Source: Streptomyces sp. CB00316
GTDB taxonomy: Bacteria > Actinomycetota > Actinomycetes > Streptomycetales > Streptomycetaceae
Direction of reading: 5' to 3'
DNA length: 64,000 nt
Assembly (NCBI RefSeq): GCF_001905595.1
Contig: NZ_LIXI01000008.1
Location: forward strand, 62,001-126,000
In this document: positions 16,681 to 26,609 of the stretch, in pieces
Numbering within the stretch: the first letter of the stretch is position 1
How the letters are laid out: every line of letters begins with the position of its first letter
Made by a program: the position numbers and the translations under genes
Notes under the pieces: model-generated
What the model was told of the DNA's origin: nothing
Database searches by the model: none
The model's input: only the letters and a program-made list of their open reading frames with translations

Positions 16681-17976
16681 ATGACAGCCATGCTGGACGC
16701 GGCGGAACAGCTGAGCCGCGCCGAGCTGGAGGCCCTCCAGCTCGAACGGCTCCGCACGACCCTGCGCCACGCCTACGAGAACGTGCCCTTCTACCGGGCG
16801 GCGTTCGACGGGTCCGGGCTGCGGCCCGAGGACTGCCGTACGCTCGCCGACCTCTCCCGCTTCCCGTTCACCGCCAAGGCCGACCTGCGCGACAACTACC
16901 CGTTCGGGATGTTCGCCGTGCCGGAGGCGGACGTCCGGCGCATCCACGCCTCCAGCGGCACGACCGGGCGCCCGACCGTGGTGGGGTACACCGAACGGGA
17001 CCTGGACACCTGGGCGGACGTGGTCGCCCGGTCGATCCGGGCGGCGGGCGGCAGGCCCGGCCACAAGGTCCATGTGGCTTACGGGTACGGGCTGTTCACC
17101 GGTGGCCTCGGCGCGCACTACGGGGCCGAGCGGCTCGGCTGCACGGTGATCCCGGCGTCCGGCGGGATGACGGCGCGCCAGGTGCAGCTCATCCAGGACT
17201 TCCGGCCCGAGATCATCATGATCACGCCGTCGTACATGCTGACGCTGCTGGACGAGTTCGAGCGGCAGGGCGTCGACCCGCGCACGACCTCTCTCAAGGT
17301 GGGCGTCTTCGGCGCGGAGCCGTGGACGGAGGCGATGCGCCGGGAGATCGAGGACCGGCTCGCCATCGACGCCGTCGACATATACGGCCTCTCCGAGGTG
17401 ATGGGCCCCGGGGTGGCGCAGGAGTGCGTGGAGACGAAGGACGGGCTGCACATCTGGGAGGACCACTTCTATCCGGAGGTCGTGGATCCGTTCACCGGTG
17501 AGGTGCTGCCGGACGGCGAGGAGGGTGAGCTGGTCTTCACCTCGCTCACCAAGGAGGCGATGCCGGTGATCCGCTACCGCACCCGGGACCTGACGCGGCT
17601 GCTGCCGGGGACAGCCCGGAACTTCCGCCGGATGGAGAAGGTGACCGGGCGCAGCGACGACATGGTGATCCTGCGCGGGGTGAACCTGTTCCCGACGCAG
17701 ATCGAGGAGATCGTGCTGCGTACGCCCGCCGTCGCCCCGCACTTCCAGCTCCGGCTGACCCGGAAGGGGCGCCTGGACGCGCTGACGGTACGGGCGGAGG
17801 CGCGGGCGGACGCGACGGCGGCGGACCGGGAGAAGGCGGCGCTCGCTATCGCGTCGGCGGTGAAGGACGGGGTCGGGGTGTCGGTGGAGGTCGAGATCGT
17901 CGACCCGGAGTCGCTGGAGCGCTCGGTGGGCAAGATCCGGCGGATCGTGGATCTGCGGGAGCCCGGCACGATGTGA
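16681..17976 (+). CDS. paaK: Phenylacetate-CoA ligase
   Basis: The 431-residue protein starts at ATG 16681 after GGGAGAGGGAGG. It is an AMP-forming ligase of the PaaK type converting phenylacetate (or a related aryl acid) to its CoA ester. Motifs: HAYENVPFYRAAF near the N-terminus, the ATP-binding ASSGTTGRPTVVGYT (about 95-110), YGLSEVMGPGVAQEC, the arginine segment MPVIRYRTRDLT and VTGRSDDMVILRGVNLFPTQIEE, all as in PaaK. Length is standard. No ring-epoxidase (paaABCDE) genes are nearby, so it either feeds a distant pathway or serves another aromatic acid. It is divergent from the double hydrolase. Confidence 0.93.
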   Translation: MTAMLDAAEQLSRAELEALQLERLRTTLRHAYENVPFYRAAFDGSGLRPEDCRTLADLSRFPFTAKADLRDNYPFGMFAVPEADVRRIHASSGTTGRPTVVGYTERDLDTWADVVARSIRAAGGRPGHKVHVAYGYGLFTGGLGAHYGAERLGCTVIPASGGMTARQVQLIQDFRPEIIMITPSYMLTLLDEFERQGVDPRTTSLKVGVFGAEPWTEAMRREIEDRLAIDAVDIYGLSEVMGPGVAQECVETKDGLHIWEDHFYPEVVDPFTGEVLPDGEEGELVFTSLTKEAMPVIRYRTRDLTRLLPGTARNFRRMEKVTGRSDDMVILRGVNLFPTQIEEIVLRTPAVAPHFQLRLTRKGRLDALTVRAEARADATAADREKAALAIASAVKDGVGVSVEVEIVDPESLERSVGKIRRIVDLREPGTM

Positions 17977-17977
17977 A

Positions 17978-18180
17978 CAGCGCGGTCACGGTGTGCGGGG
18001 CGACCTCCAGGTCCACGTCCCGCAGCACGAGCGACGTACCGCCCTCCAGGACCTGCGGCAGGGGGTGGTGCTGGAGGGCGGGTCACCGGATGAGGTGTTC
18101 GGTGCGCCTCGGGAGGAGCATACGCGGAAGTTGTTGCGGCGGATCGCGGAGGCGGGGCGGCTGCGAGGACCGCTGCGCCC
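17978..18180. pseudogene. Inverted fragments of an ABC-transporter ATPase gene
   Basis: From 18052 down to 17978 on the minus strand the frame reads LEGGTSLVLRDVDLEVAPHT (then VTALF), a typical N-terminus of an ABC ATPase that runs into the end of paaK. From 18057 on the plus strand it reads QGVVLEGGSPDEVFGAPR and HTRKLLRRIAEAG, a typical C-terminus of a polar-amino-acid ABC ATPase. The two ends point away from each other and the middle (Walker A to H-loop) is missing, so a deletion plus inversion has destroyed the gene. Confidence 0.6.
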
Positions 18181-18233
18181 AGTCGGCAGGACCGGTCCTC
18201 GGTGCGCTGCACGCCTGGCGATGAAGTCACCCG

Positions 18234-18554
18234 GTGACGATTCCAGACCTCGGGAGCTCCAGACCCGCGCCGCTGCCCGAACTCTCCCCGCGCGGAGAGT
18301 TCGACATGGACAACACCACCTCGCTCGGAGCGGAGATCGAGACGATGGCCGCCGTCCACGGCGGAGTGGTACTGGACGCCAGCAGAATCACGTTCGCCGA
18401 CTCCTCCTTCGTGCGGATGATCCTCAGCACCCACCCGCGCACCGATCTGCGCATAGCGGCCCCCTCCAGGCGGGTGGCCCGGCTGTTCGACCTCGCAGGT
18501 GTCGACACCTACCTGCGGATCTATCCGACCCTGGAGACCGCCCGCGCCGTCTGA
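18234..18554 (+). CDS. STAS-domain protein (anti-sigma-factor antagonist type)
   Basis: The 106-residue protein is read from GTG 18234. It shows the STAS core: RGEFDMDNTTSLGAEIE, then GGVVLDASRITFADSSFVRMIL with the phosphorylatable Ser pair, then LRIAAPSRRVARLFDLAGV. Such SpoIIAA/BldG-like proteins bind anti-sigma factors when the serine is unphosphorylated. The ribosome site is weak and the first ~20 residues are Pro-rich, so the start is uncertain. It is surrounded by gene debris; no partner kinase is adjacent, though an unlinked HATPase is at 56464. Confidence 0.75.
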   Translation: MTIPDLGSSRPAPLPELSPRGEFDMDNTTSLGAEIETMAAVHGGVVLDASRITFADSSFVRMILSTHPRTDLRIAAPSRRVARLFDLAGVDTYLRIYPTLETARAV

Positions 18555-18555
18555 C

Positions 18556-18900
18556 AGCCGCCCGACAGTCGTACTCCTGCGTGGAGCCTGGGCGGACCCC
18601 TCCGGCTGGGACGAGGTCAGCAAGAGCCTGCAAGCGCGGGGCTACCAGGTGGTCGCCACCACGAACCCGCTGCTCGCCGCCTCCCAGCGCCCGGTCACCC
18701 CGGTGTCGGGTGGTGAGCCCCTCCAAGGCAGCCGCATGGAAGACGATCCCGTCCTGGTACCTGGTCGCCACCGACGACCGCGCCATAGGGACCGAGAACC
18801 TGCGCTACATGGCCAGGAGGGCCGGGTCCACCACCGTCGAGGTCGATGCCCCGCACGCGGTGATGGAGACCAACCCCGGAGCCGCGCTCGAGGTCCGCGG
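18556..18900 (+). pseudogene. Internally deleted alpha/beta-hydrolase gene
   Basis: The first block (18556-18702) reads RPTVVLLRGAWADPSGWDEV and LQARGYQVVATTNPL, the N-terminus of the common 230-residue Streptomyces alpha/beta hydrolase. The second block, in another frame (18718-18897), reads KAAAWKTIPSWYLVATDDRA, ENLRYMARRAGSTTVEVDAP and HAVMETNP, the C-terminus with the acid and His regions of the same family. About 120 central residues, including the nucleophile serine, are missing. Confidence 0.7.
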
Positions 18901-18942
18901 CCCGGCGGTCCGGCTCCGACTCGAGATCCGCTCAACGATCTT

Positions 18943-18985
18943 TTGGTCCAGACCTCTTGACGATTGGTCTAGGCCTTCCTAGGGT
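18943..18985 (+). promoter_or_regulatory. Chitinase promoter with paired DasR-like repeats
   Basis: Two direct repeats, TTGGTCCAGACCT (18943-18955) and TTGGTCTAGGCCT (18964-18976), lie 21 bp apart. Each is close to the DasR responsive element core TGGTCTAGACCA. They surround a -35 TTGACG (18957-18962), followed after 17 bp by a -10 TAGGGT (18980-18985). This is the arrangement of Streptomyces chitinase promoters: repressed by DasR and induced by chitin oligomers or N-acetylglucosamine. Confidence 0.8.
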
Positions 18986-19095
18986 CGCGGAGACACTGCG
19001 GGGGTGCCGAGGAGAGACACCACGTGCTCAAGGCCACGCAGGGTTGTCAGGCCAGGGACCACCCCTGTCCTCCGGACGTGACCCGAGGAGCCCCC

Positions 19096-20958
<1,863 letters not shown>

Positions 20959-20975
20959 ACCCCGGCACGACACCG

Positions 20976-21009
20976 AGCCCGCCCTCCCCGACGACGGGGA
21001 GGGCGGGCT
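20976..21009 (+). terminator. Chitinase terminator hairpin
   Basis: A perfect 14-bp stem (20976-20989 with 20996-21009) with a 6-nt loop lies 17 bp after the chitinase stop. Confidence 0.85.
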
Positions 21010-21247
21010 GCGTTTCGGCTGCCGGCCGGCTGATCAGGCGCGGGGTGACGAACCCTGCCACGAAGGCGACCGGGCCGCCGTGGAGCAGAGGAGGCCCTGC
21101 GTCGGAAATGACGTCTCCGATGGCGAGACCCGCGACGACGTCGATGTGGCAGAACAGGACCAGTGCCCCGCGCCGAGCCTCATCATCATCCGCCGTCCCC
21201 CCTTTTTGTTCGGTTCCCGGTTCGACACCCGCGGAGGGCGGGGTCCG
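21010..21247 (-). other. Gap with possible minus-strand gene remnant
   Basis: No intact gene is present. One minus-strand frame (about 21210 to 21025) reads a hydrophobic, protein-like stretch including GALVLFCHIDVVAGLAIGDV and GGPVAFVAGFVTPRLI. It has no start with a ribosome site and runs into the chitinase terminator. It may be the tail of a lost membrane or metabolic protein; no family is recognised. A T-rich CCCCCCTTTTTG run lies at about 21200. Confidence 0.3.
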
Positions 21248-22747
21248 TCACGCCAGCCGGTCCCGCAGTTGCCGCTTGAGGATCTTCCCGCTGGCGTTGC
21301 GCGGGAGCTCGTCCACGAAGACGACCCGCTTGGGCGCCTTGAAGTGGGCGAGCTTCTCGCGGGCGTGGTCGATCAGTTCGGTGTCGGTCGCCTCGCCACG
21401 CAGGACCACGACGGCGGTGACGGCCTCGATCCAGCGCTCGTCGGGCAGGCCGATGACCGCTGTCTCGGCGACGGCGGGGTGGGTGTAGAGGGCGTCCTCC
21501 ACCTGGCGGGAGGCGACCAGGACGCCGCCGGAGTTGATGACGTCCTTCACCCGGTCGACGACGGTGAAGTAGCCCTCGGTGTCGCGGACCGCGAGGTCGC
21601 CGGAGCGGAACCAGCCGTCGCGGAAGGCCTCCGCCGTCTCCTGGGGCTTGTCCCAGTAGCCGGTGCAGAGCTGGGGTGAGCGGTAGACCACCTCACCCGG
21701 GGTGCCGTCCGGGACCTCGCGGCCCTCCTCGTCGACGACGCGGGCCTCCACGAAGAGGACGGGCCGGCCGCAGGACTCCATCCGGCCCTCGTGCTCGTCG
21801 GGGCCGAGGACGGTGGCGAGCGGGCCGATCTCGCTCTGGCCGAAGCAGTTGTAGAAGGCCAGGTGCGGCAGGCGGGCGCGCAGCCGTTCCAGGACGGGTA
21901 CGGGCATGATCGACGCCCCGTAGTACGCCTTGCGGAGGGCGGAGAGGTCGCGGGTGGCGAAGTCCGGGTGGCTGGAGAGGCCGATCCAGACGGTGGGCGG
22001 GGCGAACAGGCTGTCGGCCAGGCCCGCTTCGACCAGGTCGAAGATCCGGCCGGCCTCGGGGGCCTCCAGGATGGTGTTCTCAGCACCGACCGCCAGATAC
22101 GGCAGCAGGAACACGTGCATCTGGGCGGAGTGGTAGAGCGGCAGCGAGTGCACGGGCCGGTCGTCGGCCGCCAGACCGATGGCGGTGATCGCGCTGACGT
22201 ACTCGTGGACCAGCGCCCTGTGCGTCATCATCGCCCCCTTGGGGAGGGCCGTGGTACCGGAGGTGTAGAGCAGTTGCACCAGGTCGCCGGAGCCGGGTGC
22301 GCGCTCCGGGGTGAAGGGCCGCTCGGTGTCCAGGGCGTCGAGGAGCGCGCCCGGATGGTCGCGCAGGGCGCGTACGGGACGGCCGACGGGGATGCGGTCC
22401 GCGAGGTCCGGGTCGGTGAGGACGAGGGCGGAGCCGGACTGGTCCAGGAGGTAGGCCAGGTCGTCGCCGGTGAGGTTCTGGTTGACGGGGACGTGGACGA
22501 GCCCGGCCCGGGCGCAGGCGAGGAAGGCGATCAGGTAGACATCGGAGTTGTGGGCGTACGAGGCCACCCGGTCGCCGGGGTGCAGCGCGTGTTCGGCGGT
22601 CAGGACGGCGGCCGCGGTGGAGACCGCCGCGTCGAGCGAACGGTAGGTCCAGGCCCGGTCGCCGTACCGCACGGCGGTCCGTCCAGGGGTGCGGCGGGCG
22701 CTGCGGGTGAGGACGCCGTCGACTGTGCTGCTGCGTACACCGGTCAT
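21248..22747 (-). CDS. fadD: Acyl-CoA ligase (FadD family)
   Basis: The 499-residue ANL enzyme starts at ATG 22747 (MTGVRSSTVDGVL). Motifs in order: YTSGTTALPKGAMMTH (ATP P-loop, about 165-180), LPLYHSAQMHVFLLPYLAVG, FGQSEIGP, WFRSGDLAVRD (A7), RVKDVINSGGVLVASRQVED (A8) and the C-terminal catalytic lysine in RNASGKILKRQLRD. It resembles mycobacterial FadD13-type medium/long-chain ligases (about 500 residues) and should make acyl-CoA for degradation or lipid synthesis. It stands alone; upstream is gene debris and the RIP island begins just beyond. Confidence 0.9.
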   Translation of the reverse strand: MTGVRSSTVDGVLTRSARRTPGRTAVRYGDRAWTYRSLDAAVSTAAAVLTAEHALHPGDRVASYAHNSDVYLIAFLACARAGLVHVPVNQNLTGDDLAYLLDQSGSALVLTDPDLADRIPVGRPVRALRDHPGALLDALDTERPFTPERAPGSGDLVQLLYTSGTTALPKGAMMTHRALVHEYVSAITAIGLAADDRPVHSLPLYHSAQMHVFLLPYLAVGAENTILEAPEAGRIFDLVEAGLADSLFAPPTVWIGLSSHPDFATRDLSALRKAYYGASIMPVPVLERLRARLPHLAFYNCFGQSEIGPLATVLGPDEHEGRMESCGRPVLFVEARVVDEEGREVPDGTPGEVVYRSPQLCTGYWDKPQETAEAFRDGWFRSGDLAVRDTEGYFTVVDRVKDVINSGGVLVASRQVEDALYTHPAVAETAVIGLPDERWIEAVTAVVVLRGEATDTELIDHAREKLAHFKAPKRVVFVDELPRNASGKILKRQLRDRLA

Positions 22748-22809
22748 GGCGTGATCCTGCGCGGGCGGGCCCGGCAGGTCAAGGGGCCGGTGGGGAGTGT
22801 CGCGGCGGC

Positions 22810-22971
22810 TGGATACCGTACACGCAGTACGGTCTTCCGCACATCGTGGTGAAGGACTCCGTGAACCTGGGCTTCGGCACCGGCTGGGCGCGGGCCGCCG
22901 ACCAGGTGTGCACGCTCGCCGACGGGTTCGTCACGGTACGCGGCGAGCGGGGGCCGGGCTGCGCCGGTTTC
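22810..22971 (+). pseudogene. N-terminal remnant of a penicillin-acylase-family gene
   Basis: The plus-strand frame reads YTQYGLPHIVVKDSVNLGFG, then TGWARAADQVCTLADGFVTV and RGERG. This is the conserved N-terminal segment of secreted penicillin/acylhomoserine-lactone/aculeacin acylases. The signal peptide before it and some 700 residues after it are gone. The remaining 22972-23181 holds a further open stretch (VYDETTHQASRAAMRILVGF) that I cannot place. The remnant marks the left edge of the RIP island. Confidence 0.75.
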
Positions 22972-23181
22972 TGGAGCGTCCAGGTCGCCGTCCCATCGTT
23001 CATAGTCCTGTCTACGACGAGACCACGCACCAAGCGAGCCGGGCAGCGATGCGGATCCTCGTCGGGTTCCGCGCTTTCGGAGAAACGTGGAACCCGACTC
23101 TGGTGACGGCCGCCGTCCGCCTCGGCTGTCTGGTCGCGCCCGGCAAGGAACTGCCGGGGCCGCCCTGTGACCGTCGCCCGG

Positions 23182-26004
23182 CTATGCGGCGTTCCTGAGG
23201 AACACCGATGCACCCGGCGCGCTGTGGAAGATGTTCACTCCCACGTTGCCGTGTGAGAATTCGTCGTTCTCGTGTCCGTTCCAGTCCGAGAGCGGAGCAC
23301 CGTTCTGTGTGAGGTGTTGGAAGCGGCTGGGGTCGTCGGCGGCGGAGCCGAACTGGTAGACCGGCTGTGCGCCGCCTCCGGACCTGCTGTACGGCAGGTA
23401 GTCGACGTAGGGGCCACCGGGGACGAGCTGCTTGGCGAGGACGTTGTTGTGGAAGACGTTCTGCGGTCCGGAGGACCCGGCCCACTTCACCGCCTTCGCC
23501 CCGGCCGCCCACCAGATCGGATACCAGGTGCCGGCCTCCACCTCGCCGCCTTCGCCGCCGCAGCGGGCGGTGCAGTTCCCGGAGTAGTGCTCGTACGGCA
23601 CGCGCACGGTGTTGTTCTCGAACAGGTTGCGGCGCTCCCAGCCGCCGTGGAGATTCAGGTCCGAGTCGAAGTCGTTCGCGTACACGACGTTGCCGGAGGC
23701 GGACCACTGCAGGGTGAAGTGCCGCAGATTGCGTGTGGTGTTGTACGCGTACAGGGAGTCCCAGACGCGGCTGCCGCGGAAGTAGCCGTTGCCACCCTTG
23801 CCCTTGTTCCAGGCGCCGTCGAGGTGGTTCCCCTCGAACTGCAGGTTCTTGGCGACCTCGGTGACGATGGGATGCGAGCCCGTCATCTCCGCGCGCACGC
23901 CGCGGGCCCATGAGTCCGCCGCCCACTTGAAGACGAGACCGTGCATCGCGGACTCGGGTGCCAGGTTCCCGTAGTTGTGTTTCGCCTGCTCCGGGCTCAG
24001 CTTCGGCATCTCCTGGGTGAAGGAGAAGTTCTCGAAGCCGACGCCGACCACCATCTTCAGCGGGGTCACCTTGCTGGCGTAGGCGGTGCCGTCGATCGGC
24101 GCGGAGCCGTCGGATGTGGAGTCGACGGGGAGGTCGAACTCCAGCGGCCTGTCGACGGTCATGGTGCGGTTCTCGGCGTCCACCGTGCTGATACGGAAGA
24201 CCTGCTGACGCATGTGCAGATTGTTGATCCGCGTCTCGTCCAGGGCTTCCTGCTGCTCGTAGAACTTGCGGCTGTTCGCGGCGCCCACCCAGAGGTGCCC
24301 GCCTTTCCGGAACCGCGACATGTTCGCCTTGGCGTCCAAGTGGATCAGTCGGCCGCCTTCCTTGGCGGAGTAGGCCGGTTCATCGGTGGAACCGCGCAGC
24401 TTCGCTCCCGAGGCCCAGTGCTGGTTGACCGAGCCTTCGTAGAGGTCCTTGCGGTTGGAGGGAGCGGCGGCCCATTCGTCGGCGTAGCGGGGGGCGACCT
24501 CCCGGGTCTGGACCCGGAACAGTCCCCGGCCGGGCCAGATCCAGCCCCCCTTGGCGGTGTCGGCACCGGCCTCGTGGACCATCGAGTCAGGGTCCCACCG
24601 GCTGCCGTCCTTGGTCAGCGTGTCGTAGCGCGTGTCGGCGTCCGGGCGGAACACGATGTGGGTGGTCCTGCCGTTCACCGGGTCGCTGCCCTGTCCGCGG
24701 ATCACGAGGTAGTCGGCGTCCACGGAGATCTGGCGTGTGATGTCGAGACGTCCGGCGGGCAGGGTGATCAGGGACAGCTGGTCGAAGTTGGCCCCGCCAC
24801 TGCAACGGCTGCCAATGTCGTCGATCGCGCGCTGCAGGCCATCGGAGTCGTCCGTGCCGTCGTCCGGCTTCACGGCGTATGTCTCGGACAGCTTCTCCGG
24901 TGTGATCCGGCAGGCCGCGTCCGCGGTGTACTGCTGGTGATCGGGCAGCGCGCTGCCGCCGCGGTAGCCGACCTGGGTCCAGTCCGGCAGGCCGCTGGAA
25001 GCACCGAGACGGTCCTTGGAAGTGAGGGCTGAAACGCAGGTCGCGGCCCCGCTCCCCGAACACATTCGGGATGGCGGGTTCCCCTTGGGGATATGGAGAA
25101 TGTTGATGTTTGCTCTCAGCGCGCTGAGGTACAGGGTGAGTGCCCTGCGCCCGACTTCCATGGTGTAGTGGAACCCGGTCCTGATGACCTCGGACATGTC
25201 GGCCCAGTTGGTGATGTACGGCTCGTATTCAACCGCTGGCCAGCCCTCCCCCGCGGCCAGTGCTGTATGAACCGCGTCCCTGACGTTGTTGAACCGTGCC
25301 CCCTCCATCAAGGTCATGACCAGCCTCGCGAGGTGGGGGCCCGCGCTATCCATGCTTGAGCGTTCCGTCCTGGTGTAGCCAAGCTGTTCGACGGCATTAC
25401 GGAGATCTTCGCCGGAGATATCCTGGTTCCAAACGTTTGCCCCGCCCATACCGCGTTCGCCGTACCGGCTCAAGTAGGGCAGATTCACCCTTTGAACTTG
25501 GCTGTCGACCGGCCCGAAGAATCCTTGGGGCACCTCCCCCAGGTCAGGTTCATTGAAGCGGAAGAATCGGTGAGTGCCGAGAGTGATCTGGTAGAACCCC
25601 ATCACGTACATGCTGTCAAGACGTATGACCAGGCTGACGGATGGCATGTTCGTGCTTCTGCGCAGGCTATCGAGACTGACGAGAGCATAGCCGTTGCGGG
25701 TTATCGGGTTCGGGCGGGCCAGATCGTACGGAAGGGCCCGCGCCGGGGCGGATGCTGAGGTCGTCCGATGCCCTCTCCGGTTTCCACCCTGCCCCGAATG
25801 CTCCGCTCCCCGGGCCTCTTCAAGGATGGTCTGGACGACGCGCAAGTAGTTGGCCGCCACGTCGTCTTCCTCATCCTGAGCCGCGGCGGGTCTACTGAGG
25901 ACCGTAACGGTGGATACGAGAGCGAGGACGAGTGCTAGGAAGCAGCACATGACGGCATCAGGGAAGCGCTGATCACGCGCTCCGGCAGGGGGGTGATTCA
26001 CCAC
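23182..26004 (-). CDS. Secreted RIP-domain (rRNA N-glycosidase) toxin fused to a beta-helix domain
   Basis: The 940-residue protein starts at GTG 26004, overlapping the upstream stop (GTGGTGA), so it is translationally coupled. Residues 1-43 form a signal peptide ending RPAAAQ. About 100-308 match ribosome-inactivating proteins such as ricin A and Shiga A: SMYVMGFYQITLGTHRFFRF (Tyr133, equivalent to ricin Tyr80), LPYLSRYGERG (Tyr181 or Tyr177, Tyr123), MEGARFNNV (Glu234 and Arg237, Glu177 and Arg180) and YITNWADMSEVI (Trp267, Trp211). All five catalytic positions are present, so depurination of the sarcin-ricin loop of 23S/28S rRNA is expected. From about 345 on, DDSDGLQRAIDDIGSRC and VDADYLVIRGQGSDPVNG mark a right-handed parallel beta-helix like pectate-lyase-type proteins, perhaps glycan-binding or autoproteolytic. 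It is secreted, so the target is probably another organism. Confidence 0.85.
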   Translation of the reverse strand: MVNHPPAGARDQRFPDAVMCCFLALVLALVSTVTVLSRPAAAQDEEDDVAANYLRVVQTILEEARGAEHSGQGGNRRGHRTTSASAPARALPYDLARPNPITRNGYALVSLDSLRRSTNMPSVSLVIRLDSMYVMGFYQITLGTHRFFRFNEPDLGEVPQGFFGPVDSQVQRVNLPYLSRYGERGMGGANVWNQDISGEDLRNAVEQLGYTRTERSSMDSAGPHLARLVMTLMEGARFNNVRDAVHTALAAGEGWPAVEYEPYITNWADMSEVIRTGFHYTMEVGRRALTLYLSALRANINILHIPKGNPPSRMCSGSGAATCVSALTSKDRLGASSGLPDWTQVGYRGGSALPDHQQYTADAACRITPEKLSETYAVKPDDGTDDSDGLQRAIDDIGSRCSGGANFDQLSLITLPAGRLDITRQISVDADYLVIRGQGSDPVNGRTTHIVFRPDADTRYDTLTKDGSRWDPDSMVHEAGADTAKGGWIWPGRGLFRVQTREVAPRYADEWAAAPSNRKDLYEGSVNQHWASGAKLRGSTDEPAYSAKEGGRLIHLDAKANMSRFRKGGHLWVGAANSRKFYEQQEALDETRINNLHMRQQVFRISTVDAENRTMTVDRPLEFDLPVDSTSDGSAPIDGTAYASKVTPLKMVVGVGFENFSFTQEMPKLSPEQAKHNYGNLAPESAMHGLVFKWAADSWARGVRAEMTGSHPIVTEVAKNLQFEGNHLDGAWNKGKGGNGYFRGSRVWDSLYAYNTTRNLRHFTLQWSASGNVVYANDFDSDLNLHGGWERRNLFENNTVRVPYEHYSGNCTARCGGEGGEVEAGTWYPIWWAAGAKAVKWAGSSGPQNVFHNNVLAKQLVPGGPYVDYLPYSRSGGGAQPVYQFGSAADDPSRFQHLTQNGAPLSDWNGHENDEFSHGNVGVNIFHSAPGASVFLRNAA

Positions 26005-26540
26005 GGCACCACGTAATCAATCGTCGCGACAGGAGTTCCATTCGATTCGCTTGCGTCGTTGGCCCAGTAGGCGACGGTGTACGTCTTACCCGGTTCCAGC
26101 CCGTCGTCACCCGCCGGTATGGCCGCGGCCCCATAAGCCATACAGCGATCGTGTTCGTTCGGGCAGACCCAGTCCCAGTCCTTTCGGTGGGCCTTTTCGA
26201 GCCGTCCGTGTTCGTAAATTCCGATCCAGTCGCCCTGCTTGGCCGGGTTCCGGCCGACCGGAGCGAGGTAGGTCACCACGAGACCGGTGTCCTTGGCATT
26301 GGTGATGCCTTTCTCCCTGATGTGGGCGGTGGTCCAGGTGGCGTCCAGGATGCTGAACTCGCTGGTGCTGCCGGAAGACGCGGCAAGGCTGGTCCGCTGA
26401 AGCTTCTGCGTGTTGGCGCTCTTCGTCATGTGCAGCAGAAAGGACTGCGTACCCGTAACGAGCAGAGCGGAGCAGAGGGCAGCGGCTGCGACGGGGAGGA
26501 TTCTGCGCCGCCCGCCGTCTCGGCGCTTCGTGAAGCGCAT
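25998..26540 (-). CDS. Exported SKICH/Ig-like companion protein of the RIP (copy B)
   Basis: The 180-residue protein starts at ATG 26540 after AAAGGAG. A basic head (MRFTKRRDGGRRR) and a hydrophobic stretch (ILPVAAAALCSALLV) form a signal peptide or anchor. Residues 60-180 form a beta-sandwich-like domain with WTTAHIREKGI, GDWIGIYEHGRLEKAHRKDW, WVCPNEHDRC (a conserved Cys pair) and GLEPGKTYTVAYWAND. The DWxGIY and YTVAYW pattern resembles SKICH/Ig-like domains, but this is a guess. It is a clear paralogue of the next gene upstream. The overlap with the RIP gene (7 bp) indicates that its dose is tied to the toxin; chaperone, adaptor or immunity roles are all open. Confidence 0.8.
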   Translation of the reverse strand: MRFTKRRDGGRRRILPVAAAALCSALLVTGTQSFLLHMTKSANTQKLQRTSLAASSGSTSEFSILDATWTTAHIREKGITNAKDTGLVVTYLAPVGRNPAKQGDWIGIYEHGRLEKAHRKDWDWVCPNEHDRCMAYGAAAIPAGDDGLEPGKTYTVAYWANDASESNGTPVATIDYVVPW

Positions 26541-26609
26541 GGTAAGAACTCCTTTCCGGGGAATCGGGTTCGGTTGGCCATGAGTGATTCGAGTGATCTG
26601 ACGGGCGGG

